Origin: Sanderia malayensis
Taxonomy: Eukaryota > Cnidaria > Scyphozoa > Semaeostomeae > Pelagiidae
Direction of reading: 5' to 3'
Length of the DNA: 64,000 nucleotides
NCBI GenBank assembly: GCA_013076295.1
Contig: RQOL01000729.1
Location: 248,001-312,000, forward strand
Below, piece by piece: positions 25,798 to 41,339 of the stretch (position 1 is the first letter of the stretch; each line of letters starts with the position of its first letter). The translations under genes were made by a program, and so were the position numbers. The notes beneath the pieces are model-generated. The model was given only the letters and a program-made list of their open reading frames with translations. It was not told where the DNA came from and searched no databases.

Positions 25798-27340
25798 GAT
25801 CATCAACTTGGATATGGTATTTATATCCCGTTTAATTTAGACTCATAGACTTGTTCTATTTCAGTTTGGAACTGAATGGAAGATACTCTAACTCGTAATA
25901 ATTACTTATGAGCGTTGTATGAAAGCACGAGCCCCTGTTCTGGCGATAAACAAAGCTTCGTTCACGTGTACTGTGTTAATGTAACATAACAGTTATCTAT
26001 TTAATGTAAAACTGCTCAACAGAATCACACCAAAAATGTAATTACACAAGAATGAATTGCTGGCAGTGAGTTTGTGCGAATAAGTTACTTGATAAATTGA
26101 TCTTGCAGACGCTAAGATTTTTTTAAACTCATTTGATTACATCCGATGTAATGGCATTTTCATTGTCAAGATTATTCCCAAAGCTTATTGGATCAGATTA
26201 AAAACATCTCCTTATACTCACATAATTCCGTTATCATGTTTGATTCGATTGAAAAGTTCTGACTATTATATGACGTTTCATCTTCTGTACATTACGTCAT
26301 TGTCAACAGACTCTTTCAGCCCAGGCTCAAAGCCTGTTTACAAATCAACTTCCAAATAAAATTTGTCATCTCTTTTGCCATAGTGATGATGCCATTCTAT
26401 GCCGCTTAATTACTCATCGATATCTCAAAGATACGACCAAGCGTCAAACATTTTTAGTCATTATTTTAGTCTTTCTTGCAACTACTTTACTTGCAGCAGT
26501 CTTATTTTTACATGTTTTCTCTCATCATCTTCTTCTCATGTTTTAACCCTCCTCATTTCATCGCCCTTATTCTTCAGCATACCTTCATCATCATCATATC
26601 ATCTTCATCGTCATGTTCTTCTCTTTCCTTCACTCTATTCCTCTCCCTTATTCCCCCGTTCTTTAATCCTCTTATCGTACGCCTTTTTTATCTTCCCTCC
26701 CTTTCTTATATTCCTGATTCTTCTCACTCCCACCCCTATCACCCTGCCCCCAACTTACCCAGTTTGTTTTCATTCAAAGGTTTCAAACCCTACAAGCCCG
26801 TGCCATCGCTCGGCACTTGTTAACCACTCACTTTTATCGACTCGAAACCCACCGAACACTACAACATGCATGACATCTAGAATTCCATTAAAAAAGGCAT
26901 ACGTGATATGCGTTATTTTAATTTTTTTATTTACTTAATTTTATCATGACGAACAATGCGGCCTAATCCGCTATAACTCTGCCGCTTTGTCATGAAAGTC
27001 CAGTACATTTGATAACCAATCTTCTTTGCGTGTACCGGTTACATTCATGAACTTATTTACTCATACGTCTTGTGACGTATTTATAACTCATCTATTAATT
27101 CGTTGTTTTGATCAACTTCGCGGAAGATGGCGTGTTTCAATGCCAACTTGCGTCAATATGTTTCGGCTGCAAAAGAAAGCAGCTTGCACCAGATTCAAAT
27201 GAATAAATTCAGATTCAAATGAACAAATTCCTCCACCTTAGAAACGAATTTTGACGAGTTTGCAAATAAATTCAGCTGTATCATGCAGCTCTAATTTCTT
27301 GCAGCCTCATTCACATGCATTGGAATATCAGTTGTGTGTA
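25798..27340. other. Intergenic region downstream of the E2 gene
   Basis: AT-rich sequence with no gene I can support. About 26470-26760 is a pyrimidine-rich stretch (runs of tc, cttcat, ccctt) that opens long but low-complexity frames. The last bases, 27333-27340 (tgtgtgta), are the left target-site duplication of the transposon. Confidence 0.6.
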
Positions 27341-28435
27341 CAATGATATAAAGCGCCGAAGGCGCTAGATACCTGACTCGCGTCGAATCAGTGAAGCCAA
27401 TAAAAATTTGGCGGCCATCTTAAAAGGGGGCAAAAAGTTGATGTTGGTCATCAAGTCAAAACAGAAACACTACAATTCAATGCTTGTCTTGGGGATAATA
27501 ATGGTGAAATAAGTCGATATATACATATTTTTACAGAGCATACAATATGATGATACTATTGAAATTGCTAGAATGGCAAAAAACGCACCATGTATCAGTA
27601 TTTTGTTTATTTATTGCGGAACGACGGATCCGGCCTAAATTTATTGAATTACAAAAACGTTGTAAAAATTAATACTTTTGGATGTACTGGATAATATGTA
27701 TGCTCAAATTAAAGGTAAGTGACATGGTCTTGACATCCCAGAAGCTTATTAAAATATTAGCTGATGCGACACGGGATTTTACTGAAGTATTTGAAAACTT
27801 TACCAAAACCTGAAATTCCAACTGAAGTAACACCACACGGTTTTGGTTGCTAAAGGTTCAACAACGAGGAAAATCAATTATCTTCAGCCTAAGTGACTTT
27901 AAATATGTAACAGAATATCAGACCGCTACGATTCTTTGAATTAATTCACTTGTAAAAGGTATAATCTGCCACTGCGTTTCCTTTCCTTTCGAATTGGAGA
28001 AGTGTTGTATTTGCTAATATTTCAGTACCTACCTAAGCTTTTGGGATATCAAAATCCTGTCACTTACCTTTAATTAGAGCTTACAAATTATATCCAGTAA
28101 ATCCAAGACTTTTAATTCAACAACTGTTTTTGTTATTCGATTAATTTAGGCCTGTTCCATCGTTCCGCAAAAAATAAACAAAATACCGATATTTGAAACG
28201 TTTTTTGTCATTATCTAAATTTTACTAGTATCCTCATATTATGTGCTCTGCAACAGTATGCATATGTCAAACTTTTTTACAATTATTCTCCTCCAGAGAG
28301 AGCATTTAACTTTGGAATCGTTGATTTACAAAAGCTATTTGCCCCCTTATAAAATGGCCGCCAAATGGCATCACTCTTGTCTGCACGAATCGTGCGGAGT
28401 CAGGTATCTAGCGCCTTCGGCGCTTTATATCATTG
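27341..28435. mobile_element. Foldback non-autonomous DNA transposon with 8-bp target duplication (hAT-like)
   Basis: The 1,095-bp element has long inverted arms. The left end begins caatgatataaagcgccgaa and continues ggcgctagatacctgactc; the right end is the reverse complement, finishing gcgctttatatcattg. Imperfect complementarity continues inward (gagcat/atgctc, tttgtttattta, gtaagtgacat/gtcacttac, agaagctt) to about 27747 and 28034, so arms are about 400 bp around a core of about 290 bp. Direct repeats tgtgtgta at 27333-27340 and 28436-28443 flank it. An 8-bp duplication fits hAT and a few other superfamilies. There is no transposase frame, so it needed one in trans. Confidence 0.85.
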
Positions 28436-28443
28436 TGTGTGTA

Positions 28444-30369
28444 TTGTTTACGTGAGAACGAGGCTCCAAGCATGTACGTGCTCAGTTGTGTCTCATTTTA
28501 CTTTGGAGGCAAATTGTTAATTCTATCATGATCTTGTTTGCACGTTTTGGTGGATTGAATTCCTATCAATATTTGCCAGAAATGCACTCTTGGGAAAGCT
28601 TTCTTGTTTTAATCGAAATCTGATTCGCTTTTCGCGGAGCTCAATATCTCATACGATCTCAGTATCAAGAAAAAATTAGTAACCCGAAGCCGCGTCTAAC
28701 ATGCAGAAGCACACAGACGCAGGTCTTGGCTGGTTGGGGACAGTTTTTAATTGAGAGTTGATGAAATTCTGTTATATTTAGCAAAACCAAGGGATCCATT
28801 TTGTACCAGCCTCATTTTTATTTTGACCATGAAAGCATGCCGAAAATCCAGAACAAGTGTCGCTACCTTTTGAGATACGAACCCAAGGGTTACGATAAAA
28901 CTTGAGTTTTCTGTTTACCCAGAAAAACTGACAATGTGTAATAAAGCTTCGGTTAAGATTCATTGCTCGGTTTTAATTACAAATTGTATTTAATTGGTTA
29001 GTCCTCGCATTTCATTTCGTATTTTGCATTCCGATGTATGAAATTAGGCTTCTTCAGTTTAAGAATCTGTTTTAGTCTGATTTCATACCAAATTCCGTAT
29101 GCATATATAATTTTCTATACAGTAGAAGTACAGAGAAAAAGATCCTGTTTGTTGCTATTTTGTTAACTGACGTTGATTCGATTACATACTGATATGCATT
29201 GTAAGCATCCTGCATTATTCCGTATCTATCCCCCATAGTCCCACATTATATATTCCTTATTTCGCATATGCATTGCTATCTCGTTCGTACCTGCACAGAC
29301 AGCAATGCAAAGCTATTTGAAATTTCAATCGTTGGTATTATGCCAAACAGTTACTAGCTACTATACTTGGGTTTTTTCGGTTTAATTTGATTTTATATCT
29401 TTATATACAATTAATGCGATCTGGTTTGAGAATCCGTAGGTGGGATTATCGACGAGAGAATTTTCTGCAACACAACATAACATCAGAGAAGAAGGAATGG
29501 ATATCTCCTCAATCCACCGCGAAATTCCTGAATTGGATTGTGAATATAACGCTACTAGTCTTTGAGTCAGACGTTTTTGGTCCTCTTACGAAAGTGGCTT
29601 AGTTTTCATCAAGGTATTTTACTACAATCGAATGCTATTTTGTTTTAAATGACTCTTGATCAACTTTGCTATTTTAATTTTAATGTGCTGCTTGATCTTG
29701 TGAAAAGCCCTGAATGAAGCATGCTGGTATTGTTTGCGATGTGACCCCTTTGCTCCAAAGAAGTCGATTGTGCTGTAATTGTTCTCAACAAAACAAACCG
29801 TATAATAGGCGTGGAATAATGAAAGACTTTCTCGTATTCATGATTGTGTGTTTGGGCATAGGAACCATCGTCTGTGTAACTTTGACTAACTGACAGAAAG
29901 ACGCAAAAAGGATGCCGTTTGAATAAGCCGGCCTAACAGAAACTTTGGCACAACGTTCCCTCTGCCCCAAACAAAAGACCTGACAATTTTTTGATAGATG
30001 TTTTAATCGTTGCGAAGGCATTCTCTTTTCCTTTTTGATCGATCATCATAGGCAGTAGCGCGCACCATGTCCTTGCATTGTTCCATATTTGAATTCAGTT
30101 TATGCGTGAACCAAAATACACCGCGAAGAATAGAGGAGGTGATTAATTGTGAAACAGATCATATACGCGATTGGTATACCGAAATATCTTTATCCTGTCA
30201 ATTATTCATGTGTGACAGTGGTGCGTGTGAAGATATAAGAGAGAGTCGACTGAATCACTCTCCTCATTTCATTCTCATTCCGCATCTTCATGACACCGGC
30301 TAAAATCATTCGTGTTCGATAATAACAGTGATATAACGTTGTTCCTTTTCAAGGATATAATCTCAAGTC
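28444..30369. other. Intergenic, no gene recognised
   Basis: About 1.9 kb of AT-rich sequence between the transposon and the candidate alternative spondin exon. Open frames are short and show no domain or splice context I could support. Promoter elements for the 30370 exon may lie near the right end. Confidence 0.5.
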
Positions 30370-30475
30370 ATGAATATACAATTGAGCATTCGACTTACAA
30401 GCGCATTTGCCATCGTATTAACCGCTTATCACCTCACGTTTATCAACTGCAAGGAAACAGAGGCTTCTAAAAACA
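30370..30475 (+). CDS. Candidate signal-peptide exon, possibly an alternative first exon of the spondin gene
   Basis: The ATG at 30370 opens a frame with a hydrophobic segment (LTSAFAIVLTAYHLTF) followed by NCKETEASKN and a GTGAGT donor after 30475. The exon is 106 nt and ends in phase 1, the same phase as the proximal spondin first exon (32547-32658). It could therefore splice to 33387 and give a second secreted N-terminus about 2 kb upstream. It could also be the start of another gene whose later exons I do not see, or a chance match. Confidence 0.45.
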
Positions 30476-32546
30476 GTGAGTTTCTCAAATGTTGAATTAT
30501 TTCTACTCGGTCTATTTTCCCCTGCTACATACATATACACACAACATTATAGCTCATTTCGTCTATCACAATTCCTAGTATTTATATTTTCTGAATTTTT
30601 CACGGAATATCGGATAATATCGTGTATTTGTATCTGATGCGGCATTTCCTCCGATTGCAAACTTTTTCCTAACTGGATATCTGATATCCTTCTTCCTGGG
30701 TTTTCCCATGAAAAGGGTCACGTTCGATACTCGTTGTTGGTTTTACTCCTTATTTTTAATTGCGTTTTTCTTGTCACCCATTTCATTGTACCGAGACCCT
30801 TGACTTATTGGCGCTTGTTTGGGTAAAGAGAGGACCTCTTGAATATGCGCCTCTGGGCGTTTACTCCAGGGGTCCTCTTTTGCCCTCCTTGCTGAAAGAT
30901 CAAGGGTTTTTAAAATCCTACAGCATCGCATACCGGTTCATATGTAGTCGTACGAAGCTTTGTCCCCCTTTGCTCGATTACATCCAAAATGTTTGTTTAT
31001 TTCGAGCCCCAGTATACATAGTAGGCTGCTAAAGCTTGTCCATTGGTGGAGTGCTCGTTTTGTCCACTTGATAGGAAACGATTAATCGTCGAAAGATCCT
31101 ATCCGTGATGTGCACATGCTGCAAAAGGTTGATAACATATGAGCACGAGTATGAGCATTTTGCTGCATATACCAGACTTGTATATGATCTAATGATAATA
31201 ATAGTTAGACCTACACGGTGAGCATTTGATCATGATTAGATGTCAGTGGCTTATACATCAGGGTTATTTTCGGTAGAATTGAGGTTTATGTTTACTAAGG
31301 GGCCGCTTCTTATCGACAAAGCAATATATCAGTCGTCGTAAACTTCAATAAACTAAAGCTCATTTTCGTTTCATGGCACATCTTTTAACGCTGTCTTAAA
31401 GAGCTTAATCCGGGAACCTCATCCTGCGCCATTAAAATGGCGGCAGTAATCAATGGAGATATCCGAGCACATTGCTGGGTAACCTTGTCGTTTGATTCCG
31501 TGACCGTTAAAGAGCCGCCATTATCTTAGATTTCATCATTAGTACCATTTCTTCCTTTGCGTAATTTTAGAAGCATTTGTTTTTTCGGCTATTCTTAGGC
31601 CTGTGAACCGAACTTGACATTTTGGGCAATAATGGGTGACATAAAAACCAAAAAAACACGATTGACTTTTATTATTGTCGGCCTGTCTTCAAAGGGATTG
31701 CGGGGCAAAGATCAAATTAAAGCTACAGTTAATTAATTGCTTTATTAAACGGTTTTTAATGGCTCGTGTGTTGCTGAAGGGGCGGCCTGTCATTTCGCCC
31801 ATCAAACATTAGGCCGACAGCTTTTTAGTTAGGGTAGAGGGAATTAAGCGGTAACAGCTGCGATTGCGTCCCTTGTGTATAAACCACTTGATGTACCGAT
31901 GGTTGACTGTAAACACTTGAAAAGCGGCCCTTTTTTGCACATGAATACAACTAACATTCAACGTAACAATGGGCCCCGAATGCTCTTCCATACATTCCGG
32001 CTATTAGCAGTGATTATTGAAATGTTCTTCTCGCAAAATCGAGCATCTTATGTGGGGAGATGTCTTCAAGTGAGGTGTTTTTATTTTATACCGTATCCCA
32101 TGCAGTCGCATCACTTTGATATTTGCAATGACTGCGCATGAGTAGAGAGCCTTCGTTCACCACCTGAAAGCCATGCAGTGTATTATGAATGAAAAAGAAG
32201 ACCCCGTATATCTTACAATTGACAGCAATGTTGTTGTGCGCAGTTGCGGTTGTGGTCTCACCTTGATATCGGTAGCACACATGAGAATGAGGCGGCATTG
32301 ACAAAACAAATGCTCTCAGTGGCAAGATTGTTTCGGGTTTTCCTTTAAATTCAAATGCATTAATTCAGTCACATTCATTCCAAGGAAACAGCCCAACTAT
32401 ATTCTTCAGTTGCATAGCAGCAACTTATATTCCTGCTTACATCGTTGTCAGAGCACATAGTCGTCGTTTCTAGAATCCATGCATACACGTACTTTTATAT
32501 AGCGGTTGAATTTGATGTGTTATCTGTAAGAATATTGGAAGAAACG
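30476..32546. other. No gene recognised between the two candidate spondin first exons
   Basis: About 2 kb with no supported coding exon. If the 30370 exon is used, this becomes intron; otherwise it is the promoter region of the 32547 exon. I see no long repeat. Confidence 0.5.
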
Positions 32547-35500
32547 ATGAAGGTCTTCTGTGTTTTCATGCTCTGTTTATTGCTGATAATATCGAGTGAT
32601 ATTCACGCAAAAGAACGTCGCAAGCCCAAAAGAAATAAAGTCCATCGTCATCTTTGGGGTAGGTTTTATTTTTTAGTATGCTCTCGGTCAATATCATCTC
32701 CATCTTCAGTTATTGAAATTACGCATTAAAGAGGACATATCGTATAATTTACTTATACTTCACCACGCATTTTTCGGCATTGGGTATCTTTTATGAGTTT
32801 TTAGATAAGTTAATTACTATATCGTCGTGTTTTTAATTAACAGAAACGCAAATTCTTCGATTGAGAATTTAGTCATGTGTGATATTAGCCTCTATCCGTC
32901 AGAAGAAGGGCAATTTACTTCTCTAATGATCTAATCACGACTATACTTGACATTTTCTTTTCCTGATTTACAATGGTTGCTCGTGAATTTTTCATGCGAT
33001 TCGTGTGTTTGAATTAAATGCCAATCTCTTGGGAATTCTATTGTATACTACTACATACACAACTTAGCTTCACGTGCCTTGGTGTTTCTGGTCAAGTTAG
33101 TCACCCACCCAACTCTAAATAAAAATCAGATTATTTTTATTTTTAGCCCTTTCATACTGTTTGTGTGTTGTTGGTTTCTGTTCAAGGTTTACCACCACAA
33201 TGATGTCACTTCCAATCGAGTCGACCTTATTCTCATCAAAAGTTTTACGACTTATTTCTATAATCTATGACTCTGCAGTTGATGAGAATTTCCGCGAAAC
33301 AGTCGCTTAAAATGTTGATCGATTCACCATGGAAGGAGTTGTTTCATCATTCATTTAATCGCCATGTTTTATTCGCCTCGTTTCAGGTATAAAGCCTACG
33401 ACTTGCTGCGCCTGTGGGTCTGCAACATACAGACTTAAGTTCTTGGGTATGTATTGTATTTCTCCTCAACCAGATCTGAGACATCCAGCAATTGGCTCTT
33501 CTCTGCAGTATATTCTAGCGCTGAGCGATATCTGTAGCTCTGAGCTCTGACAAATATTGGGAAATGACTTATAATGCAAAGTATATGTTCCTTTGTGCTG
33601 GGTCAAAGTGCTTAGTAGCTTATATTCGTTGCTTTTCTTCAAGCATCTATTGAAAGTTTTGATATCTATATTTTGAAGGAAGTTCGGTAGCTTAATGTTA
33701 ATGTTTATAACAATATCCACAACCGAAAGGAATATCTACAGCTCGAAGGATTGTCCATATACTAATGCCGCATTTCTATAGCTTCTTTGGCAAGGTTTAT
33801 AACGCTTAACAATATCAACAGAGCTGAAGTCTGTAAACTTTTACTGCTTAGTCTGTAGCTCAAAGCAATATTCAACCTTCGTTTTCTCCAAAGCACTAAG
33901 CAATATCTCAAACTTCCATTGAAGCAGATCTCATTTACAAAACATCTAAAAATTCAAGCAATACTCATATCTATAGCTGCAGGCAGTATCTGTTTCATAT
34001 CGCTTACTTTGCTCTGAAAAGGATTGATTTGATTTTTCAGGCAAATGGACTAATACAAGGCACCCGAAACATCATCCGGGACGTTTTGCTTATTTCTCAT
34101 CGTTGATTGGTGCATCTCATGCCAATGATTTTGTTCTGTGGAGGATTGGCCACTTGGCTTCATCTGGAATCAGAAAGATGAGTGAATTTGGATCATACGC
34201 CGACCTGCAAAGAGAAATCAGATTAAATGGCGCTAGAATTAAAAGGTAATGTTTTCCATTATTTTCACCACTGGGTGACACAACTGTGCTTACCTGGACC
34301 ATGGCTCTTTTCATAAACATTCTGAGGGAACCCTCGTTTTCTTACTTGCTATCAGGCTTTTAGCACTAGCTATAAGATCTAGCTACGATATTCAAGAGAT
34401 CTTTCACAACCATCAGTTGTGGTGGTTTCCTCTAAATCAATGCTATATTTTCGTTTCAGTTCCATTCAGACATTACCAATACCTTCTTGTTGTAAGAGTG
34501 GAAAGACTTCTTTTAAAACCGACAGATATCGGCATTTGTTTTCGGCAATGTCACGACTAACACCGAGTCCCGATTGGAATGTCGGTGTCGACTCGTTGGA
34601 TCTTTGCGATCACGAAAATTGCAAATGGAAGAAGAAGATCGAACTTGATCTTCAGCCTTGGGACGCCGGTACGTACACCGACCTGTCCATTATCCAGTTT
34701 CGTCTTCTATCGCTGTCTTGGACTCGAACAGAACATGAAGCTTGTGTTCGAACCCAAGGCCGATTCAGTTTTGAACCTAAATGATAAGTTATTAAAATAA
34801 GCATTTTAAATAGACATGCTTCAAGACTCTACAATTCAAAAGTTTTATTCGAGCTAGCTGCAATCGATCCATATTGTTTACTTCATTATCATAATTGGTT
34901 GTAATATAAACATTGTTTCCTTTAATGCTTGTATCTTTTCACGCTTTATAGGCACAGACAGTGGCATTACATATATGGCACCAAACCAAGAGACAACACC
35001 GGCTGAACTGATTCATTACATCACGCAAAGGAAGGATCTTCACTCGCGTAGCTCTTTCTACACGAAAGGAGGAAAAGTACCACCTCTCGCCAAAATGGTC
35101 CTACGCTTGGTTGATACAGAAGGAAAATGCACCAAAGAATCTCAAACCAGCCCAACACCATCTCTCAAAGGTCAATTGACTTCATTGCTGTTGGAACTTT
35201 CTTTTTTGTCTCTTTCATTTTGAATATTTTGTTTTGAGAGAGTATTCAAAGTTTTTCAAATTCCCCATAATTGTTACTGTAAAATTTCCCCCGTTTTCTT
35301 AATGCAATAGATTACATATATATGGACCCAATCTAAAGCCTTTCCAATATAGTGTGTATAATAACAATGGCATAGTCAATAGAGTTTTGTATTTTTTTCC
35401 AGTTGGAATATCACCTGGATCATGTGACGTGTCTGTTTGGACAACGTGGACTTCATGCAGCGTTAGTTGTGGCCTGGGAACCAGAGTAAGAGGACGTGTA

Positions 35501-36566
35501 ATGATGAACAGTGGATCAAAACAGCTCTGTCCTCGTTTGCAAGAAATAACGAGTTGCAACATGGGTAAATGTGGAAGAGGTTAGAAGATTTCATTTTTGT
35601 TATGTCTCAGAGATGTAGTATAGTCCACCTTGTTATGTCTCAGAGATGTAGTTCACCTTGGAGAGGCGAAGGGAGACAGAGTTGCTTTGGGGTCATTTTA
35701 TAACTTAAATGATCATAAAACGAATAGAATTCTAGAAAATTCCGTTTAGCACCAACTGTACAAACTCACCAGAGCAGTGGAACGAACAGAAATATCTTCT
35801 GAAAATAACTCTTGTTTTCTTAATTGATTATTTTCTTACTGAGTTCTTGTTTTCTTAATTGATTATTTTCTTACTGAGTTCTTGTTTTCTTAGTTGATTA
35901 TTTTCTTACTGAGTTCTTGTTTTCTTAGTTGATTATTTTCTTACTGAGTTCTTGTTTTCTTAGTTGATTATTTTCTTACTGAGTTCTTGTTTTCTTAGTT
36001 GATTATTTTCTTACTGAGTTCTTGTTTTCTTAGTTGATTATTTTCTTACTGAGTTCTTGTTTTCTTAGTTGATTATTTTCTTACTGAGTTCTTGTTTTCT
36101 TAGTTGATTATTTTCTTACTGAGTTCTTGTTTTCTTAATTGATTATTTTCTTACTGAGTTCTTGTTTTCTTAGTTGATTATTTTCTTACTTTTTAAAGCT
36201 GGGCCTAGAAAAATGAGCATAGATTGCCGAATGTCAAAATGGAGCAGTTGGACGGCGTGCAGTGTGAAGTGTGGACGTGGCAAAATGGTGAAAACGAGAA
36301 GTATCGTTCAATTCCCCAGATACAACGGCAAGGCTTGTCGACCAACTGCAAGATTTAAGAATTGCTACATTCCATGTCCACGCGGTAATTATTTTGATAT
36401 TCGTCCTGTTTTCTAACTACTTTGTGTAAATAGTGCTATGGGACACATTATCTGGTCCTATATAAACCCACAACCTCCCTTTAAGATGAAATAGCCCAAA
36501 GTTAATTTCTTCCGCCAGCCTTCTATCTTTGCTGACGTTTGTTTTCCAATTCCAGGCTCAAAGTAA
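32547..36566 (+). CDS. Spondin-family secreted matrix protein (spondin domain plus two TSP1 repeats)
   Basis: Eight exons (32547-32658, 33387-33446, 34041-34245, 34460-34668, 34952-35170, 35403-35579, 36199-36384, 36556-36566) give 392 residues. Signal peptide (MKVFCVFMLCLLLIISSDIHA) is followed by a basic stretch (ERRKPKRNKVHRH). The spondin domain (exons 2-5) has the family marks: CxSATYRLKFLGKW, the FxYFSSLIGASHxNDFVLW block, SPDWNVGVDSLDLCD, and LQPWDAGTDSGITYMAPN. Two TSP1 repeats follow (VWTTWTSCSVSCG and KWSSWTACSVKCG), both with WxxW motifs suited to C-mannosylation and CSVxC for O-fucosylation. Spondin-2 (mindin) has one TSP1 and F-spondin has six with a reeler domain, so this layout lies between them. 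It probably acts in extracellular matrix adhesion. The last coding exon adds only the residues SK after a splice within Gly. Confidence 0.92.
35808..36192. repeat. 35-bp minisatellite, about 11 copies, ending at a splice acceptor
   Basis: The pyrimidine-rich unit (ttcttactgagttcttgttt plus tcttagttgattatt) repeats with few changes, mainly ttaatt versus ttagtt, from about 35808 to 36192 in the last large intron of the spondin gene. The final copy runs straight into the polypyrimidine tract of the 3' splice site before exon 36199. Confidence 0.95.
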
Positions 36567-38144
36567 CAGGATTCCTGACCTCGCGTTCAAATTAATGATT
36601 AAGAGGCTATGAGCATCGTTTAAAATTCTTTATTGAATTGAGAGAGCAGAACACTTGAATCCATCCGACCGCGTCATGGTAAAACCATTAAATTTGTAAT
36701 ATATATGTCGCATTAAAAAGATGTATAATGTAACTATATATATAAGAATATCATTCGTAGAAAGTTGACAGCTTGTATGTATATTCTACAGACATTCTAA
36801 TCGAGGTCTGCAATGTTCCATGTATCTTGTTATTTAGCTGCGGAGCATGCTTTTCATCACAGGCGTAGGAGCATATAAAAGGGGAAGGGAGGGGGAATAC
36901 AATGAAAGGGGCAATTGAAAAGCAGGTCCACTGAGAAATTAAAGCTTGCTTTTTTGCTATTGGCAGCTATTGAACCTAGCAGCCTGCTGACTAGTCTATT
37001 ACTTAAGTTTATTTGGGACAATTTATATGTAAAGAGCCAATGAAATGAAATTGGAACAATAACGTAACATGTGTTTATTCTCAAGGGAAGCAATTTGTAG
37101 ACGAGAGGGGGCATATATGACCCCCGCCTCTCGGCTTTTACGCCATTACTTTTCATGCAACTTTTCAAAATATTGATTCAAACATGGACATGCATGGATT
37201 ATATTGCAAATATACTTGTATGCTGAACTAGAATGCTTGTTAATGAATGTGTTATAACAATTGATAGACCTTGCATTCATATAAAATAGCGGAGAAGGCA
37301 TAATTTATCAGATGTTCACGATGTATTGTAGACTTATAAACATTGCTATTTCTATGCTTTAATTAACTCGAGGAAGAGATTTTCTCTACTTTACATTTGT
37401 ACAAAGGTTATATTAATTAATTATTATCAAGCATATATAGTTACATAAATTATCGATTCTGTATTTTATATCCCGAAAAATAAGCTTGTTTTTAGATGAG
37501 ATGATAGGATGTGTAGTCAAGTTTGTGTTTCATTCCTTATAAAGTTTCTTTTTTGTTGCGATGCAATTACGTCATTGTGCTATGGTTGCATAATGACATG
37601 ATGACACACTTAGCAACGGAGATTTGAATGCTGCGGGGGCGATATTTGTGTTTTGATTTGACCGCACCGCAGAGCGAAGCGAAAGTATTTTGATTTGTGT
37701 GTGGAAGTCAAATCGCATTCCGAAAATGAGGAGACAATAAAACTCGAGAAAATGTGCTGAATTATCGATTTTGTCGCCTTGAAGCATAAAGAAATACTCT
37801 AAGACACACTGAAGCTAAGCAGTAATTAAAGACCATAAAAAGCAGCTCCGTGAAGGACATATTTTTTTACACAGAAGCCTTGTATATATACTGAAGCAAC
37901 TTGCTTGCACGGTTTTAGGCCGATTAATTTGAGCTTGGAAGTAGAGCTAAGTTTTTGGCTATCGTTGGAAAAGAATTGGAGAGTACAGTGGAACGAACGT
38001 TTAATGCGAACGAACGTTTAAAGCGTTTAATTTATTTGCATTTGAAATAAATATAGTTTTATCATCAAGGAAGGTAGTCAAAGATTATATAACCGAATCG
38101 AAATATCAAGCAATATAGATTTCAGCTTCGACAAGAATTCAATC
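36567..38144. other. Intergenic between spondin and tetraspanin genes
   Basis: About 1.6 kb, AT-rich. It should contain the spondin 3' end and the tetraspanin promoter. I see no further gene. Confidence 0.55.

Positions 38145-41339
<3,195 letters not shown>

Noticed and set aside
26399..26938. Frame of 179 residues rich in Ser/Pro/Phe
   Set aside because: It lies in a pyrimidine-rich, low-complexity stretch and reads as Ser/Pro/Leu/Phe in every frame.
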